Shown in pieces: positions 29,179-39,388 of a stretch of 64,000 bases of DNA. The notes beneath the pieces were generated by a model. That model was not told where the DNA came from and did no database searches. It saw only the letters and a list, made by a program, of their open reading frames with translations. Origin of the DNA: CAIVVT01 sp963838205. Its GTDB lineage: Bacteria > Acidobacteriota > Terriglobia > Bryobacterales > Bryobacteraceae. Made by a program: the position numbers and the translations under genes. Position 1 is the stretch's first letter, and each line of letters starts with the position of its first letter. The stretch spans positions 124,001-188,000 of the forward strand of contig CAWIQF010000006.1 in the NCBI GenBank assembly GCA_963838205.1, written 5' to 3'.

Positions 29179-30251
29179 CAGAACAGCTTGAGCTGGATCG
29201 TCAGAAACTTCTTCGGGTTCTTGCGGAAATCCTTCATCAGCGCGCTCGTCTCCGCCATGGTCCCCGTCAGGTTTTCGTACAGCGCCGGATTCACCATTAA
29301 CTGACCCAGCGTGCCCTGGCCCGCGTTCAGCTTGTCCAGCGTGCCGTTCAGCCGGTTCAGCGTCGCGATTACTTCGTTGTGCAGCGTGTCCTCGTGCAGC
29401 AGTTTGCCCGCGCTTCCCTGGCCCGCGTTCAGGTTCGCCAAAAGCGTCTTCAACTCCGTCGAGCTCTGCCTCAGTTCGTCGTACAGCGCCGGATCCTTGA
29501 CCAGTTTGCCCGCCGTGCCTTCGCCCTTCTGGATGCCCTCGATCACGCTGTCCAGCCGTTTCACCGTACCCCGCACCTCGTTGTACAACGATGGGTCGTA
29601 GAGCATGGCGCCCAGCGTGCCTTGGCCGCTCGCGAGCGCGTGCGTGACCTTCTGGAAATCCGCCAGAATCGCGTTGACCTTCCGGTACATCTCATCGTCG
29701 TACAGCAGCCTGCCGATGCTTCCCTTGCCCGCTTCGAGCTGCGCCACCAGTCCGTCCACGCGCTTCAGGATCGACTGCATGCTCTCCAGCAGCGGCGAGG
29801 CCGACTGCAGCATCGCCATGACGTCCATTTCGTCCTTGCTCTTGATCTCCGCGCCGGTCTGCACGTGCTCCCGACTCTGCCCCCGCTCGATGTTCAGGTA
29901 CTTCGTCCCCAGCACGTTCTCGGCGTCGTAGCCGACTTCGCTGTCCTTGGGGATGTTGCCCTTGAAATGCTCTTCGATCTCCATCGTCATGCGCACCGCG
30001 CGCTTGTTGTTCGCGTCGCCGGTCAGCTCGATGCGGCTCACCTTGCCAACCAGAATTCCATTGAGCCGCACCGCCGAACCGTCGGTCATCGCGACCGAGT
30101 CGGGAAAGAAAGCGTAGAGGATGAACTTCTCGCTGAATGGGTTGTCCGCACCCGTCATCAGGAACACCAGCACGGCCAGGATAACCAGCGCGACTAAGGC
30201 CATGATGCCGACCTTCAGCTGCGACCAGGCGACTTTTTTGGGCGAAGGCAT
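29178..30251 (-). CDS. mlaD: MlaD/MCE-family lipid transporter periplasmic subunit
   Basis: Inner-membrane-anchored, periplasmic MCE protein that binds lipid in Mla/MCE ABC transporters. The 357 residues contain one N-terminal helix (about 14-34), then the MCE domain (about 40-120: AFFPDSVAMTDGSAVRLNG, NVLGTKYLNIE). The C-terminal half has five repeats of about 35-40 residues with the core G-x-G-(T/S)-x-G-x-L, for example SGQGTLGAMLYD, KGEGTAGKLVKD, NAGQGSAGKLLHED and NAGQGTLGQLMV, likely helical. It is coupled to mlaF upstream (25 bp) and ydjC/hpnK-like downstream (1-base overlap). Confidence 0.88.
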   Translation of the reverse strand: MPSPKKVAWSQLKVGIMALVALVILAVLVFLMTGADNPFSEKFILYAFFPDSVAMTDGSAVRLNGILVGKVSRIELTGDANNKRAVRMTMEIEEHFKGNIPKDSEVGYDAENVLGTKYLNIERGQSREHVQTGAEIKSKDEMDVMAMLQSASPLLESMQSILKRVDGLVAQLEAGKGSIGRLLYDDEMYRKVNAILADFQKVTHALASGQGTLGAMLYDPSLYNEVRGTVKRLDSVIEGIQKGEGTAGKLVKDPALYDELRQSSTELKTLLANLNAGQGSAGKLLHEDTLHNEVIATLNRLNGTLDKLNAGQGTLGQLMVNPALYENLTGTMAETSALMKDFRKNPKKFLTIQLKLF

Positions 30252-30276
30252 GCGTTCCTCCTAGCTTCCCACGATC

Positions 30277-31089
30277 TCAGGTATGCGGAATGAACTTAAC
30301 GACATACGGATCCGTGCAAGCGCCTAACTCCGACGGTGTCCCGAGGAACGCCATGCGGCCCTCCGCGAGTACAAGGTAGCGCGTGCGGGTGGCCTCGCCG
30401 GCGCCGGCCGGCCGCAGTTCGCCCGTCGCGACGTCGTAGCGGAACCCCGCCAGAATCTCGCCGTCCTGGTACCGCTGCGTCACCATCACCGTCGTCGCCT
30501 GGCGCACGTCGCGCCCCTTGGCAATCAGCGCCATGATCGTATTGGCCGTGATCGGATCGAGCCCCGCCGTCGGCGAATCGTACAGCAGCAGCGCCGGCTG
30601 CGAGACGATCGCCCGCGCGATCCCCACGCGGCGCCGCATGCCGCCCGACAACTCGCTCGGATATTTCTCCAGCGTGTGCCCCAGTTCGACGAACTCCAGC
30701 GACTCCTCGACCTTGGGCAAAACCTGATCTTCCGGGCATCTCAACAAGCGTTGGTTCTCCAAGGGGTAGGCGACGTTGTCGGCGATGTTCAGCGAGTCGA
30801 ACAGACCGCCCTCCTGAAACAGCACGCCGATGCGGCTGCGCACGTCGAACCATTGCCGCTCGCTGTACTCCGTCACGTCCGTTCCGAACAGGATCAGCCG
30901 TCCCGCGCTCGGCCGCAGCAGCCCCAGCGCGATTTTCAGCAACACCGTCTTGCCGCTGCCCGCCGCACCCAGCACGATCAGCGTTTCGCCGGCGCCCAAC
31001 TCGAACGAAATGTGCTTCAGCACCGTCGTCTCGCCGATGCGCAGGCTGATATCGTCGAAGGCGAGTTGCGCGGCCAGGCGTTCCGGCAT
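30277..31089 (-). CDS. mlaF: MlaF-type ABC transporter ATP-binding protein
   Basis: Cytoplasmic ATPase of the MCE lipid transporter, 270 residues. Walker A is GAAGSGKT (41-48) and the signature is ELSGGMRRRVGIARA near 140. Walker B reads LLLYDSPTAGLDP near 165, so the usual catalytic Glu after the Asp is Ser. The Q-loop is FQEGGLFDSL near 88. It lies 6 bp after mlaE. The remaining motifs are intact, so the odd Ser may be lineage-specific. Confidence 0.88.
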   Translation of the reverse strand: MPERLAAQLAFDDISLRIGETTVLKHISFELGAGETLIVLGAAGSGKTVLLKIALGLLRPSAGRLILFGTDVTEYSERQWFDVRSRIGVLFQEGGLFDSLNIADNVAYPLENQRLLRCPEDQVLPKVEESLEFVELGHTLEKYPSELSGGMRRRVGIARAIVSQPALLLYDSPTAGLDPITANTIMALIAKGRDVRQATTVMVTQRYQDGEILAGFRYDVATGELRPAGAGEATRTRYLVLAEGRMAFLGTPSELGACTDPYVVKFIPHT

Positions 31090-31095
31090 CGTTGC

Positions 31096-31854
31096 TCACA
31101 GCGAGACGAAAATCCGCCCGATGAAAAACGTCAGCACCACGATCCACACGCTGGCCACCACCATCGCCTGCGTCGTCGCCCGGCCCACGCCCTGCGTGCC
31201 GCCCTCGGTCCGCATGCCGTAGAAGCAGCCCACCAGCGACAGAACGACCGCGAACACGAACGGCTTCACCAGCCCCTGCGCCAGGTCGTTGTATTCCAGA
31301 ATGCGCCACGCGCTGATCCAGTAATGCGAGTCCGTCGTCAGGCTCAGCATCGGGCACGCCACCAGCCATCCACCCACCAGGCCCACGAAATCCGCCAGGA
31401 TCGTCAGCAACGGCACCGTCACTGCCGTCGCAATCAGCCGCGGCGTCACCAGCTTCAACACTGGATCGGTGCCCAGCGCGCGCATGGCGTCGATCTGCTC
31501 GGTGACTTTCATCGACCCGATCTCGCTCGCCATGCCCGTCGAGTTGCGTCCCGCCACCATGATCGCCGTCAGCACCGGCCCCATCTCGCGAACCTGCGAT
31601 ATGGACACCAGTTGGCCTACGCTGCTGGTGGCGCCGTAGGTCTGCAGCGCCCGCGACATCTGCAGCGCCAGCACCGCGCCGCTGAAAAAACCGGTCAGCA
31701 GCGCCACCGGCAGACTGCCGATCCCGATCAGATCCATCTGCACAAACACGTCGTCCCAGTAGTGCGGCTGCTGGAAAATGCCCCGGATCGCGCGCAACGA
31801 AAGCAGCACGAATTCCTGGAACATCAGTATCGGGCGTTTCAGCAGATCGAACAA
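31096..31854 (-). CDS. mlaE: MlaE-type ABC transporter permease
   Basis: Inner-membrane permease of the MCE lipid transporter, 252 residues with five to six helices. The family core is clear: GFFSGAVLALQMSRALQTYG near 60, REMGPVLTAIMVAGRNSTG near 95 and the coupling helix EIGSMKVTEQIDAMRALGTD near 117. It is the first gene of the mlaE-mlaF-mlaD-ydjC cluster. A TATGCT box in the palindrome ATGCTAGCAT (31879-31888) lies about 30 nt upstream of its ATG. Confidence 0.9.
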   Translation of the reverse strand: MFDLLKRPILMFQEFVLLSLRAIRGIFQQPHYWDDVFVQMDLIGIGSLPVALLTGFFSGAVLALQMSRALQTYGATSSVGQLVSISQVREMGPVLTAIMVAGRNSTGMASEIGSMKVTEQIDAMRALGTDPVLKLVTPRLIATAVTVPLLTILADFVGLVGGWLVACPMLSLTTDSHYWISAWRILEYNDLAQGLVKPFVFAVVLSLVGCFYGMRTEGGTQGVGRATTQAMVVASVWIVVLTFFIGRIFVSL

Positions 31855-31941
31855 TGGAAACCCACCCTGCGAACACTGATGCTAGCATACGGGCGACAGG
31901 CCTCTTTACGGCCTTTGCGCCGCTTGCGAGCGTTCTTACAT

Positions 31942-32923
31942 ATGCCAACCAACGGGCTTACCGACATCGACGGCATCCGCGTGGGTCATGTTTCCGATTT
32001 CGACGCACTCACCGGCTGCACCGCCATTCTGTGCGAGCGCGGCGCCGTCGCCGGCGCCTCGATCCAGGGCGGCGCCAGCGGCACCGAGGAATTCGAAACC
32101 ATGAGCCCGTGGCACATTACGCCGGTCGTGCACGCCGTCCTCCTGGCCGGCGGCAGCGCCTTCGGGCTCGAGGCGGCCTCCGGCGTCCGCCGTTTTTTGG
32201 AACAAAAAGGCGTCGGCTTCCCCACCGGCTTCGCCCGCGTGCCGATCGTGCCGGCCGCGATTCTCTATGACCTCGGCATCGGCAAAGCCAACATTCGCCC
32301 GACCCGCGAAATGGGCGAAGCCGCCGCCGCCGCGGCTACCGCCGGGCCCGTCGCCGAAGGCTCGGTTGGCGCGGGCACCGGCGCCACCGTTGGCAAGCTC
32401 TTCGGTATGCGTCAGGCCATGAAATCCGGCATCGGCACGTGCACCGTTCAACGCCGGCGCCGCTTGCCCCGGCGTCCAGGTTTCGGCGCTGGTGGCCGTC
32501 AACGCTTTCGGCGACGTGCGCGACGTCGAATCCGGCCGCCTCATTGCCGGCGCCCGCCAGACGCCCGATTCAATGGAACTCGCAGGCACTCTGCGCCGCT
32601 TCCGCGATCTCCGGCTCTCCGCCCCGCGGCCCCAGAACACGACCCTCGCCGTGGTGGCCACCAATGCCCGGCTCAACAAGGTCCAGGCCACCCGCCTCGC
32701 CTTCCTGGCCCAGCACGGATTCGTGCGCGCCATCGAGCCCGTGCATACGTCGATGGACGGCGACCTCTGCATCGCCCTCAGCCTCGGCACGCTGGAAGCC
32801 TCCGTCGATGTGCTCGGCGCAGCCGCCGCCGAAGCCGTCGCCCGCGCCATCGCCCGCGCCGTCCGACTCGCCGCCACACTCGGCGGCATCCCCGGGCTGG
32901 CGGGTCGCGGCGGCGCAGCCTAG
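31942..32923 (+). pseudogene. P1-family peptidase (DmpA/L-aminopeptidase-esterase type), frame disrupted
   Basis: An Ntn-type self-cleaving aminopeptidase. The first frame (31942 to about 32445) reads NGLTDIDGIRVGHVSD, GGSAFGLEAASGVRRF and AGTGATVGKLFG, ending at KSGIGT. The second frame, one base on (from about 32447 to 32923), reads NAGAACPGVQVSALVAVNAF and NTTLAVVATNARL, where the N-terminal nucleophile Thr of the mature beta chain lies, then PVHTSMDGD. Removing one base near 32443-32449 restores a 326-residue enzyme of family length. Either an assembly insertion or a real mutation explains it. It is divergent from mlaE. Confidence 0.82.
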
Positions 32924-32969
32924 GCCAGCGACACACGTCCGCGCTAGCGCTCCTGAACGGCGGCGCCAA

Positions 32970-33043
32970 ATCGGTAACCCCTTACGGAATTTTGGCACTT
33001 AAGACCTTTAGAATCAGTTCGAAAACGGTAACACCCTTACCGC
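32970..33043. repeat. Paired GTAA/TTAC hairpin element
   Basis: Two short palindromes, GGTAACCCCTTAC (32973-32985) and GGTAACACCCTTACC (33027-33041), flank about 41 bp that contain CTTTAGAATCA. The same parts (AGTAAGGGGTTACT, GTAAGCCCTTAC, and TGATTCTAAAG in reverse) recur at 58001-58069. Both copies lie between convergent gene ends. Confidence 0.65.
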
Positions 33044-33077
33044 TTTGCCTGGCGTTCCCCACTCCGGCCGCGGCCCT

Positions 33078-33848
33078 TCACGCCTGCGGCCACGCCGGCC
33101 GCGTGAACAACCCGCCGTCCACGTACAGCGTCTGCGCCGTGATGAACCCCGCCGCCGGCGTGCACAGAAACGCCACGGCCGCGGCCACGTCCTTCGGCAA
33201 CCCGATCCGGCCCAGCGGCGTCAGCCGCCCCCACGACCCCGCGTAGTCGCCCAATTCGAGCTTCGTCCGCTCGATCTCGATCGCCCCCGGCGCAACGCAA
33301 TTCACGCGGATCGCGTACCGGCCCAGTTCCCACGCCGCCACTTTCGTGAACTGCTCGATGCCGCCCTTGCTCGCCGTGTAGTCCACCAGGTGCGGGAACG
33401 GCCACTTGTTGCACCCCGACCCGATATTGACGATGCTTCCGCCGCCGCTCTCCTTCATCCGCCGCCCGGCGCGCTGCGTGCACAGGAACGTCCCCTTCAG
33501 GTTCGTCGCCAGCACGCGGTCCCACTCCGCCTCGCTCAGTTCGAGCAGCGTCTTCCATGTCTGCACGCCGGCGTTGTTCACCAGGATCGTCAGCCGCCCA
33601 AACTCGGCGTCCACCCGCGCGAACATCTCGTCCACTTCCGCGCTCGCGCCCACGTTCGCCTGCACGATGAACGCGCGTCCGCCCAGTTTGGCGATCTCGC
33701 TCGCGGTTCTCTCCGCGCCGCCGCGGTCGCTGTGGTAATTCACTGCCACGGCGCAGCCCTGCCGCGCCAGTTCCAGCGCGATTCCTTTGCCCACACCCTT
33801 GCTGGCGCCCGTCACCAGCGCCAATTGATTCTCCAGCGCTCTCTGCAT
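33078..33848 (-). CDS. Short-chain dehydrogenase/reductase
   Basis: A 256-residue classical SDR with Rossmann fold. It has the cofactor loop TGASKGVGKGIA (about 12-23), NNAG near 92, the catalytic Ser region NIGSGCNKWPF near 139 and YTASK near 156, and a C-terminal DGG. HSDRGG after the second strand is compatible with NADP(H). The substrate is unknown. The ATG at 33848 precedes the fold directly; the frame is open 9 codons more. It is divergent from the arginine decarboxylase, with only about 25 bp between the starts as chosen. Confidence 0.85.
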   Translation of the reverse strand: MQRALENQLALVTGASKGVGKGIALELARQGCAVAVNYHSDRGGAERTASEIAKLGGRAFIVQANVGASAEVDEMFARVDAEFGRLTILVNNAGVQTWKTLLELSEAEWDRVLATNLKGTFLCTQRAGRRMKESGGGSIVNIGSGCNKWPFPHLVDYTASKGGIEQFTKVAAWELGRYAIRVNCVAPGAIEIERTKLELGDYAGSWGRLTPLGRIGLPKDVAAAVAFLCTPAAGFITAQTLYVDGGLFTRPAWPQA

Positions 33849-33873
33849 GACACGGATTCTACATCGCCCGCGC

Positions 33874-35906
<2,033 letters not shown>

Positions 35907-35967
35907 GGTCGTGATTCGGGATTTTGTTGAATACGTCATCGACCGAAACCGAGCAGCGACTGTTACG

Positions 35968-35992
35968 GAGCCGCGACTGTAAGGAGCGGTCC
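35968..35992 (+). repeat. GAGCCGCGAC-type repeat, single copy
   Basis: The 25-mer GAGCCGCGACTGTAAGGAGC followed by GGTCC belongs to a dispersed family also seen at 51125-51239, 58169-58332 and 63758-63771. A degenerate copy (GAGCAGCGACTGTTACGGAG) directly precedes it at 35951. It lies between speA and the TrmJ-like gene, which point the same way. Confidence 0.7.
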
Positions 35993-36083
35993 CCACGTTT
36001 CTGGAACTACTGAAGGTGTTCCCAACAGAAGCCACTAGCGCGCGCCACGCCTCCCGCCTGCGCCCGCCGGCGCCGGAGTCGGC

Positions 36084-36836
36084 ATGAGCGAACCTGCCGC
36101 ACTCCCCCTGCGCGTCGTCCTGATCGGCGCCCGCAACCCCCTCAACATCGGCGCCGCCGCGCGCGCCATGAGCAACTTCGGCTTCTTTGACCTGCGGCTC
36201 GTCTGCCCCTACGACGTCGCCTTTCGCGAGGCCGTCTCGGGCATCGGCGCGGGGCGCGTTCTCGAAAATGCCCGCGTCCACGAGCACCTGGCCGAGGCCC
36301 TCGATGGCGTTTCCCTGGTCGCCGGCGCGACCGGCATCGCGCACCGGCACTTCCAGCAGCCCGTCTATCGCCTCGAGCGCGGCGGACGCCTGTTGCGGCG
36401 TCATCTGGCCGCCGCCCCGGCCGCTCTGCTGTTTGGCTCGGAGAACCACGGGCTCTCGAACGACGATCTGAGCTTCTGCCACTGGCTGGTCCACATTCCC
36501 ACACGCGCCGCCCACGAATCGATGAATCTCGGCCAGGCCGTGGCCGTGTGTCTGTATGAGCTGGCGCGCAGCCCGCTCGCCGCGCGCCGCCTCCCCGGCG
36601 CCGCCGAACTCGCTCCCGACGAAGAGGTCGAGCGCTTCACCGGCGTGCTGCTCACAATGATGGAAACTTCCGGCTATAGCGATTTCGGCCCCGGCCCCGC
36701 GACCGTCGAGAAGACGCGCCGCCTGGTCCGCCGTCTCGCTCTGCGCATCGGCGACGTGAATCTCTGGACCGGCATCCTGCGCCAGGCCCTGTGGCGCATG
36801 CGCCGCGCCGCTTCATCCGAAGCGCCGAAGGACTAG
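36084..36836 (+). CDS. TrmJ-like tRNA/rRNA 2'-O-methyltransferase (SpoU family)
   Basis: A 250-residue SPOUT methyltransferase. SpoU motif 1 is ARNPLNIGAAARAMSNFGF (about 16-34), motif 2 is LLFGSENHGLSNDDL near 115 and motif 3 is IPTRAAHESMNLGQAVAVCL near 138, so the deep trefoil-knot SAM site is complete. The C-terminal helical extension is typical of TrmJ, which methylates position 32 of tRNAs; the exact target here is inferred. The ATG has no strong ribosome site. Confidence 0.85.
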   Translation: MSEPAALPLRVVLIGARNPLNIGAAARAMSNFGFFDLRLVCPYDVAFREAVSGIGAGRVLENARVHEHLAEALDGVSLVAGATGIAHRHFQQPVYRLERGGRLLRRHLAAAPAALLFGSENHGLSNDDLSFCHWLVHIPTRAAHESMNLGQAVAVCLYELARSPLAARRLPGAAELAPDEEVERFTGVLLTMMETSGYSDFGPGPATVEKTRRLVRRLALRIGDVNLWTGILRQALWRMRRAASSEAPKD

Positions 36837-36880
36837 CCACTCGATACAGAGCCGCAACTCTTCAGGACTCCCCGCTCGCC

Positions 36881-37735
36881 TCAACGCGGCGCTGCGGGCG
36901 CTTCCTCTCCCGAGATCACTCGCGAGTCAACCTGGAACTTGCGGTAGCCCGAGTAACTGACCTCCGCCGCCACGTTGAAATGTTTTATCAACAGCCGCCC
37001 GTCCAGGCGCGCCGTTATCTTCGCTGGCAGCCAGACCTCGTCGTTGACCCGGGTCTGCAAAAACGTCATCCGCGCGCCGCGATCCAGCTTCACCAGGAAT
37101 CCGCCGAAAGTGATCGGCTGCAGAACCTCCGCCTCGGCGCGCACCCATTGGTAACTGGTCTGGTCGATCCATATTTTTCCGCGCATTTTCTTCAGCAGGT
37201 CGGCGTGCTTGACGCTAGGGCGGAAATCCGGCCGCGGCGTGGCCTCGATCACCCACACCGGCAGCCCGTCAATCTTCTCCGTCCCGGCCAGTTTCAGGTA
37301 GCAGGCCTTGGGAATCTCCTGCAGAAACTTGCGCGCCTCGGCCCGATCCTTTTCTTGCTCCGCTTCCCGTTTGGCCCGCTCTTCGGGAGTTTCCATCTGC
37401 CGTTTGCGGACCTCTTTTTCGAATTCTTCGTCGGCCTTTTCTTTCTCCTTGCCCGCCAGGGGCCGGCCGTCCTTCGCGATGCGCCGCCCGTATTGGCGCC
37501 CGTAAAGGCTCACCACGTCCAGGGTCGTGGTCACCGTTTTGACTACCGCGCCGGAGTTGTCGAGGGTCTCAGTCCGCTGGTTCTCCGTGTAGGTGTAATC
37601 CCTCAGCCGAGTCGCGTTCATGCTGTCGCGATCGAGCGAGCGGCGCACGATCGATTCAGCCTGCGGCACGGTTTCCTGCGCCGTGCCCAAGCCCGCGCCG
37701 AGAAACAACATCGCGGCCAGAACGCGATTTACCAT
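36881..37735 (-). CDS. Secreted LolA-like outer-membrane-sorting domain protein
   Basis: A 284-residue exported protein with a signal peptide (1-19, GLGTAQ). The body has LRDYTYTENQRTETLD near 44, a charged Glu/Lys-rich coiled stretch (95-135) and a beta-rich C-terminal half with GKIWIDQTSYQWVRAEAEV near 186 and GYRKFQVDSRVI near 262, the pattern of outer-membrane lipoprotein-sorting (LolA/LolB-like) folds. The function is not established. It converges with the TrmJ-like gene; a degenerate GAGCCGCAACT repeat lies at 36849 between them. Confidence 0.65.
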   Translation of the reverse strand: MVNRVLAAMLFLGAGLGTAQETVPQAESIVRRSLDRDSMNATRLRDYTYTENQRTETLDNSGAVVKTVTTTLDVVSLYGRQYGRRIAKDGRPLAGKEKEKADEEFEKEVRKRQMETPEERAKREAEQEKDRAEARKFLQEIPKACYLKLAGTEKIDGLPVWVIEATPRPDFRPSVKHADLLKKMRGKIWIDQTSYQWVRAEAEVLQPITFGGFLVKLDRGARMTFLQTRVNDEVWLPAKITARLDGRLLIKHFNVAAEVSYSGYRKFQVDSRVISGEEAPAAPR

Positions 37736-37833
37736 TCAGTCCAGTGTAGGCCGCCCCATGCCGCGACCGGCCGCGGTGTACACTTGAATTTGCTGATGTT
37801 AAGTGTTCTTCACATAGCGGCGGCCCTTTCGGC

Positions 37834-39363
37834 ATGAGGATTTTCTGGTATTCGGGCGACGAGCGGTCGAGACAGGCTCTGACCGCCGAGCTGTCCCGGC
37901 AGGGCCACCTGGTGCGCTGCGCAGAGACCCCGGAACTCCCCTTGGAGGGCGAGAACCTGGTGCTGCTGCAACTGCCTCCGGACCGCGATGAATCGATCGT
38001 GCTTGTGCGTGAGTTCCGCAAGCGGGCCAGCGCCGCCACCCCCCTGGTCGCGCTCGGCGTGTGGCAACTGGCCGCCGAGATCGCACCCATTCTGGACTGC
38101 GGCGCCGACGATTACATCCCTTACCCCTGCGCGCCCGACGTGCTCGCGCTGCGGCTGGCCGTGGCCGCTCACCTGGCCCTCAAGCACTCCGCCGCCGGTG
38201 AACAGAAACGGCTACAGGAGCGGGTCGCGCTCACTTCCAAAACCGAGAGCCTGGCCACGCTCGCGGGAAGCCTCGCGCACGATTTTAACAATCTGCTCGC
38301 GGCCATCCTGGGCAACACCGAACTGGCCTTGATGGACGTAGCGCCGCAGTCCCCCGTGCGCTACTGCCTGGATCAGATCGACAAGACCTCGCGCCGCGCC
38401 GCCGAACTCGCCCGCCAGATGCTGACCTACGCCGGCCGGGCCTCGAACGGCTCCGAGTTGAGCGGCGTCAATATGAATGAACTGGTTCAGGAAATGGCGG
38501 AACTGCTGCGCATTTCCATCCCCAAGAGTTGCGCCATCCGCTATTACTTCAGCCGGCCGCTGCCCCTGATCTGCGGCGACCCCAGCCAGTTGCGGCAGGT
38601 CGTGATGAACCTGCTGATTAATGCCGGCGAGGCGATGGGAAAAGACGGCGGAACCATTCTTGTCCGCACCGGCACGGTCGAGGAAGATGGGCTGTCAACT
38701 GGCGTGACGCTGGAAGTCAGGGACACCGGCAGTGGCATGAGCGCGGAAATCCGGGCCCGCATCTTCGATCCGTTTTTCACCACCAAGAAATCCGGCCGTG
38801 GGCTGGGCCTGGCGGCCGTCCAGGGCATCGTGCGCAGCCACCAGGGCAAGATCGAAGTGGAAAGCCAGCCCGAAAAAGGCTCGACCTTCCGCATCCTGTT
38901 CCCGGTCTACCGCGGCGCCGAGCACGCCACCGGCCAGCCGCCTGAGATCGAGGTGGATTGGCACGGCTCCGGCAATGTTCTGCTGATCGACGATGACGAC
39001 GCCGTGCGCGAGGCGGCTCAGCGCTTGCTCAAGAAAGCCGGCTACACGGTGCTGGAGGCGCGCAGCGGAAGCGAAGGCATCGAATCGGTGCGCCGCTTCG
39101 GCGGCATCGTGCACGCCGCCGTGCTCGACATCAATATGCCCGGCATGGATGGCTTTGCCGTCTGCACGAAGATGCGCGCCATGCGCCCCGGCATCCGCGT
39201 CCTCATCTGGAGCGGGCTCGAGCCAGATGGCGTCCGGGCGCGGCTCAAGGAGCTCGCCCTCGACCTCGAGGTCATCGAGAAGCCATCGCGCATGCGCGAT
39301 ATCGCCGTCGCGCTCAAGCGCCTGCTGGCGCCGTCGGAAACCGAGCAGCCGAGCGTCGCATAA
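37834..39363 (+). CDS. Hybrid histidine kinase with N- and C-terminal receiver modules
   Basis: A 509-residue soluble kinase without transmembrane segments. Residues 1-115 resemble a receiver fold but lack the phosphoryl Asp and end in GADDYIPYPCAPDVL, so it is probably a pseudo-receiver. The HisKA part has His149 (SLAHDFNNLLAAI), followed by the ATPase boxes: N box NLLINAGEAM near 260, GxG boxes DTGSGMS and SGRGLGLAAV. A C-terminal receiver begins VLLIDDDDAVRE near 383 with phospho-acceptor Asp432 (AAVLDINMPGMDG). No cognate regulator is adjacent, so it may pass phosphate to a distant partner. Confidence 0.88.
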   Translation: MRIFWYSGDERSRQALTAELSRQGHLVRCAETPELPLEGENLVLLQLPPDRDESIVLVREFRKRASAATPLVALGVWQLAAEIAPILDCGADDYIPYPCAPDVLALRLAVAAHLALKHSAAGEQKRLQERVALTSKTESLATLAGSLAHDFNNLLAAILGNTELALMDVAPQSPVRYCLDQIDKTSRRAAELARQMLTYAGRASNGSELSGVNMNELVQEMAELLRISIPKSCAIRYYFSRPLPLICGDPSQLRQVVMNLLINAGEAMGKDGGTILVRTGTVEEDGLSTGVTLEVRDTGSGMSAEIRARIFDPFFTTKKSGRGLGLAAVQGIVRSHQGKIEVESQPEKGSTFRILFPVYRGAEHATGQPPEIEVDWHGSGNVLLIDDDDAVREAAQRLLKKAGYTVLEARSGSEGIESVRRFGGIVHAAVLDINMPGMDGFAVCTKMRAMRPGIRVLIWSGLEPDGVRARLKELALDLEVIEKPSRMRDIAVALKRLLAPSETEQPSVA

Positions 39364-39388
39364 CGGTCCGTGGCGGAAGCCGCGCCCG

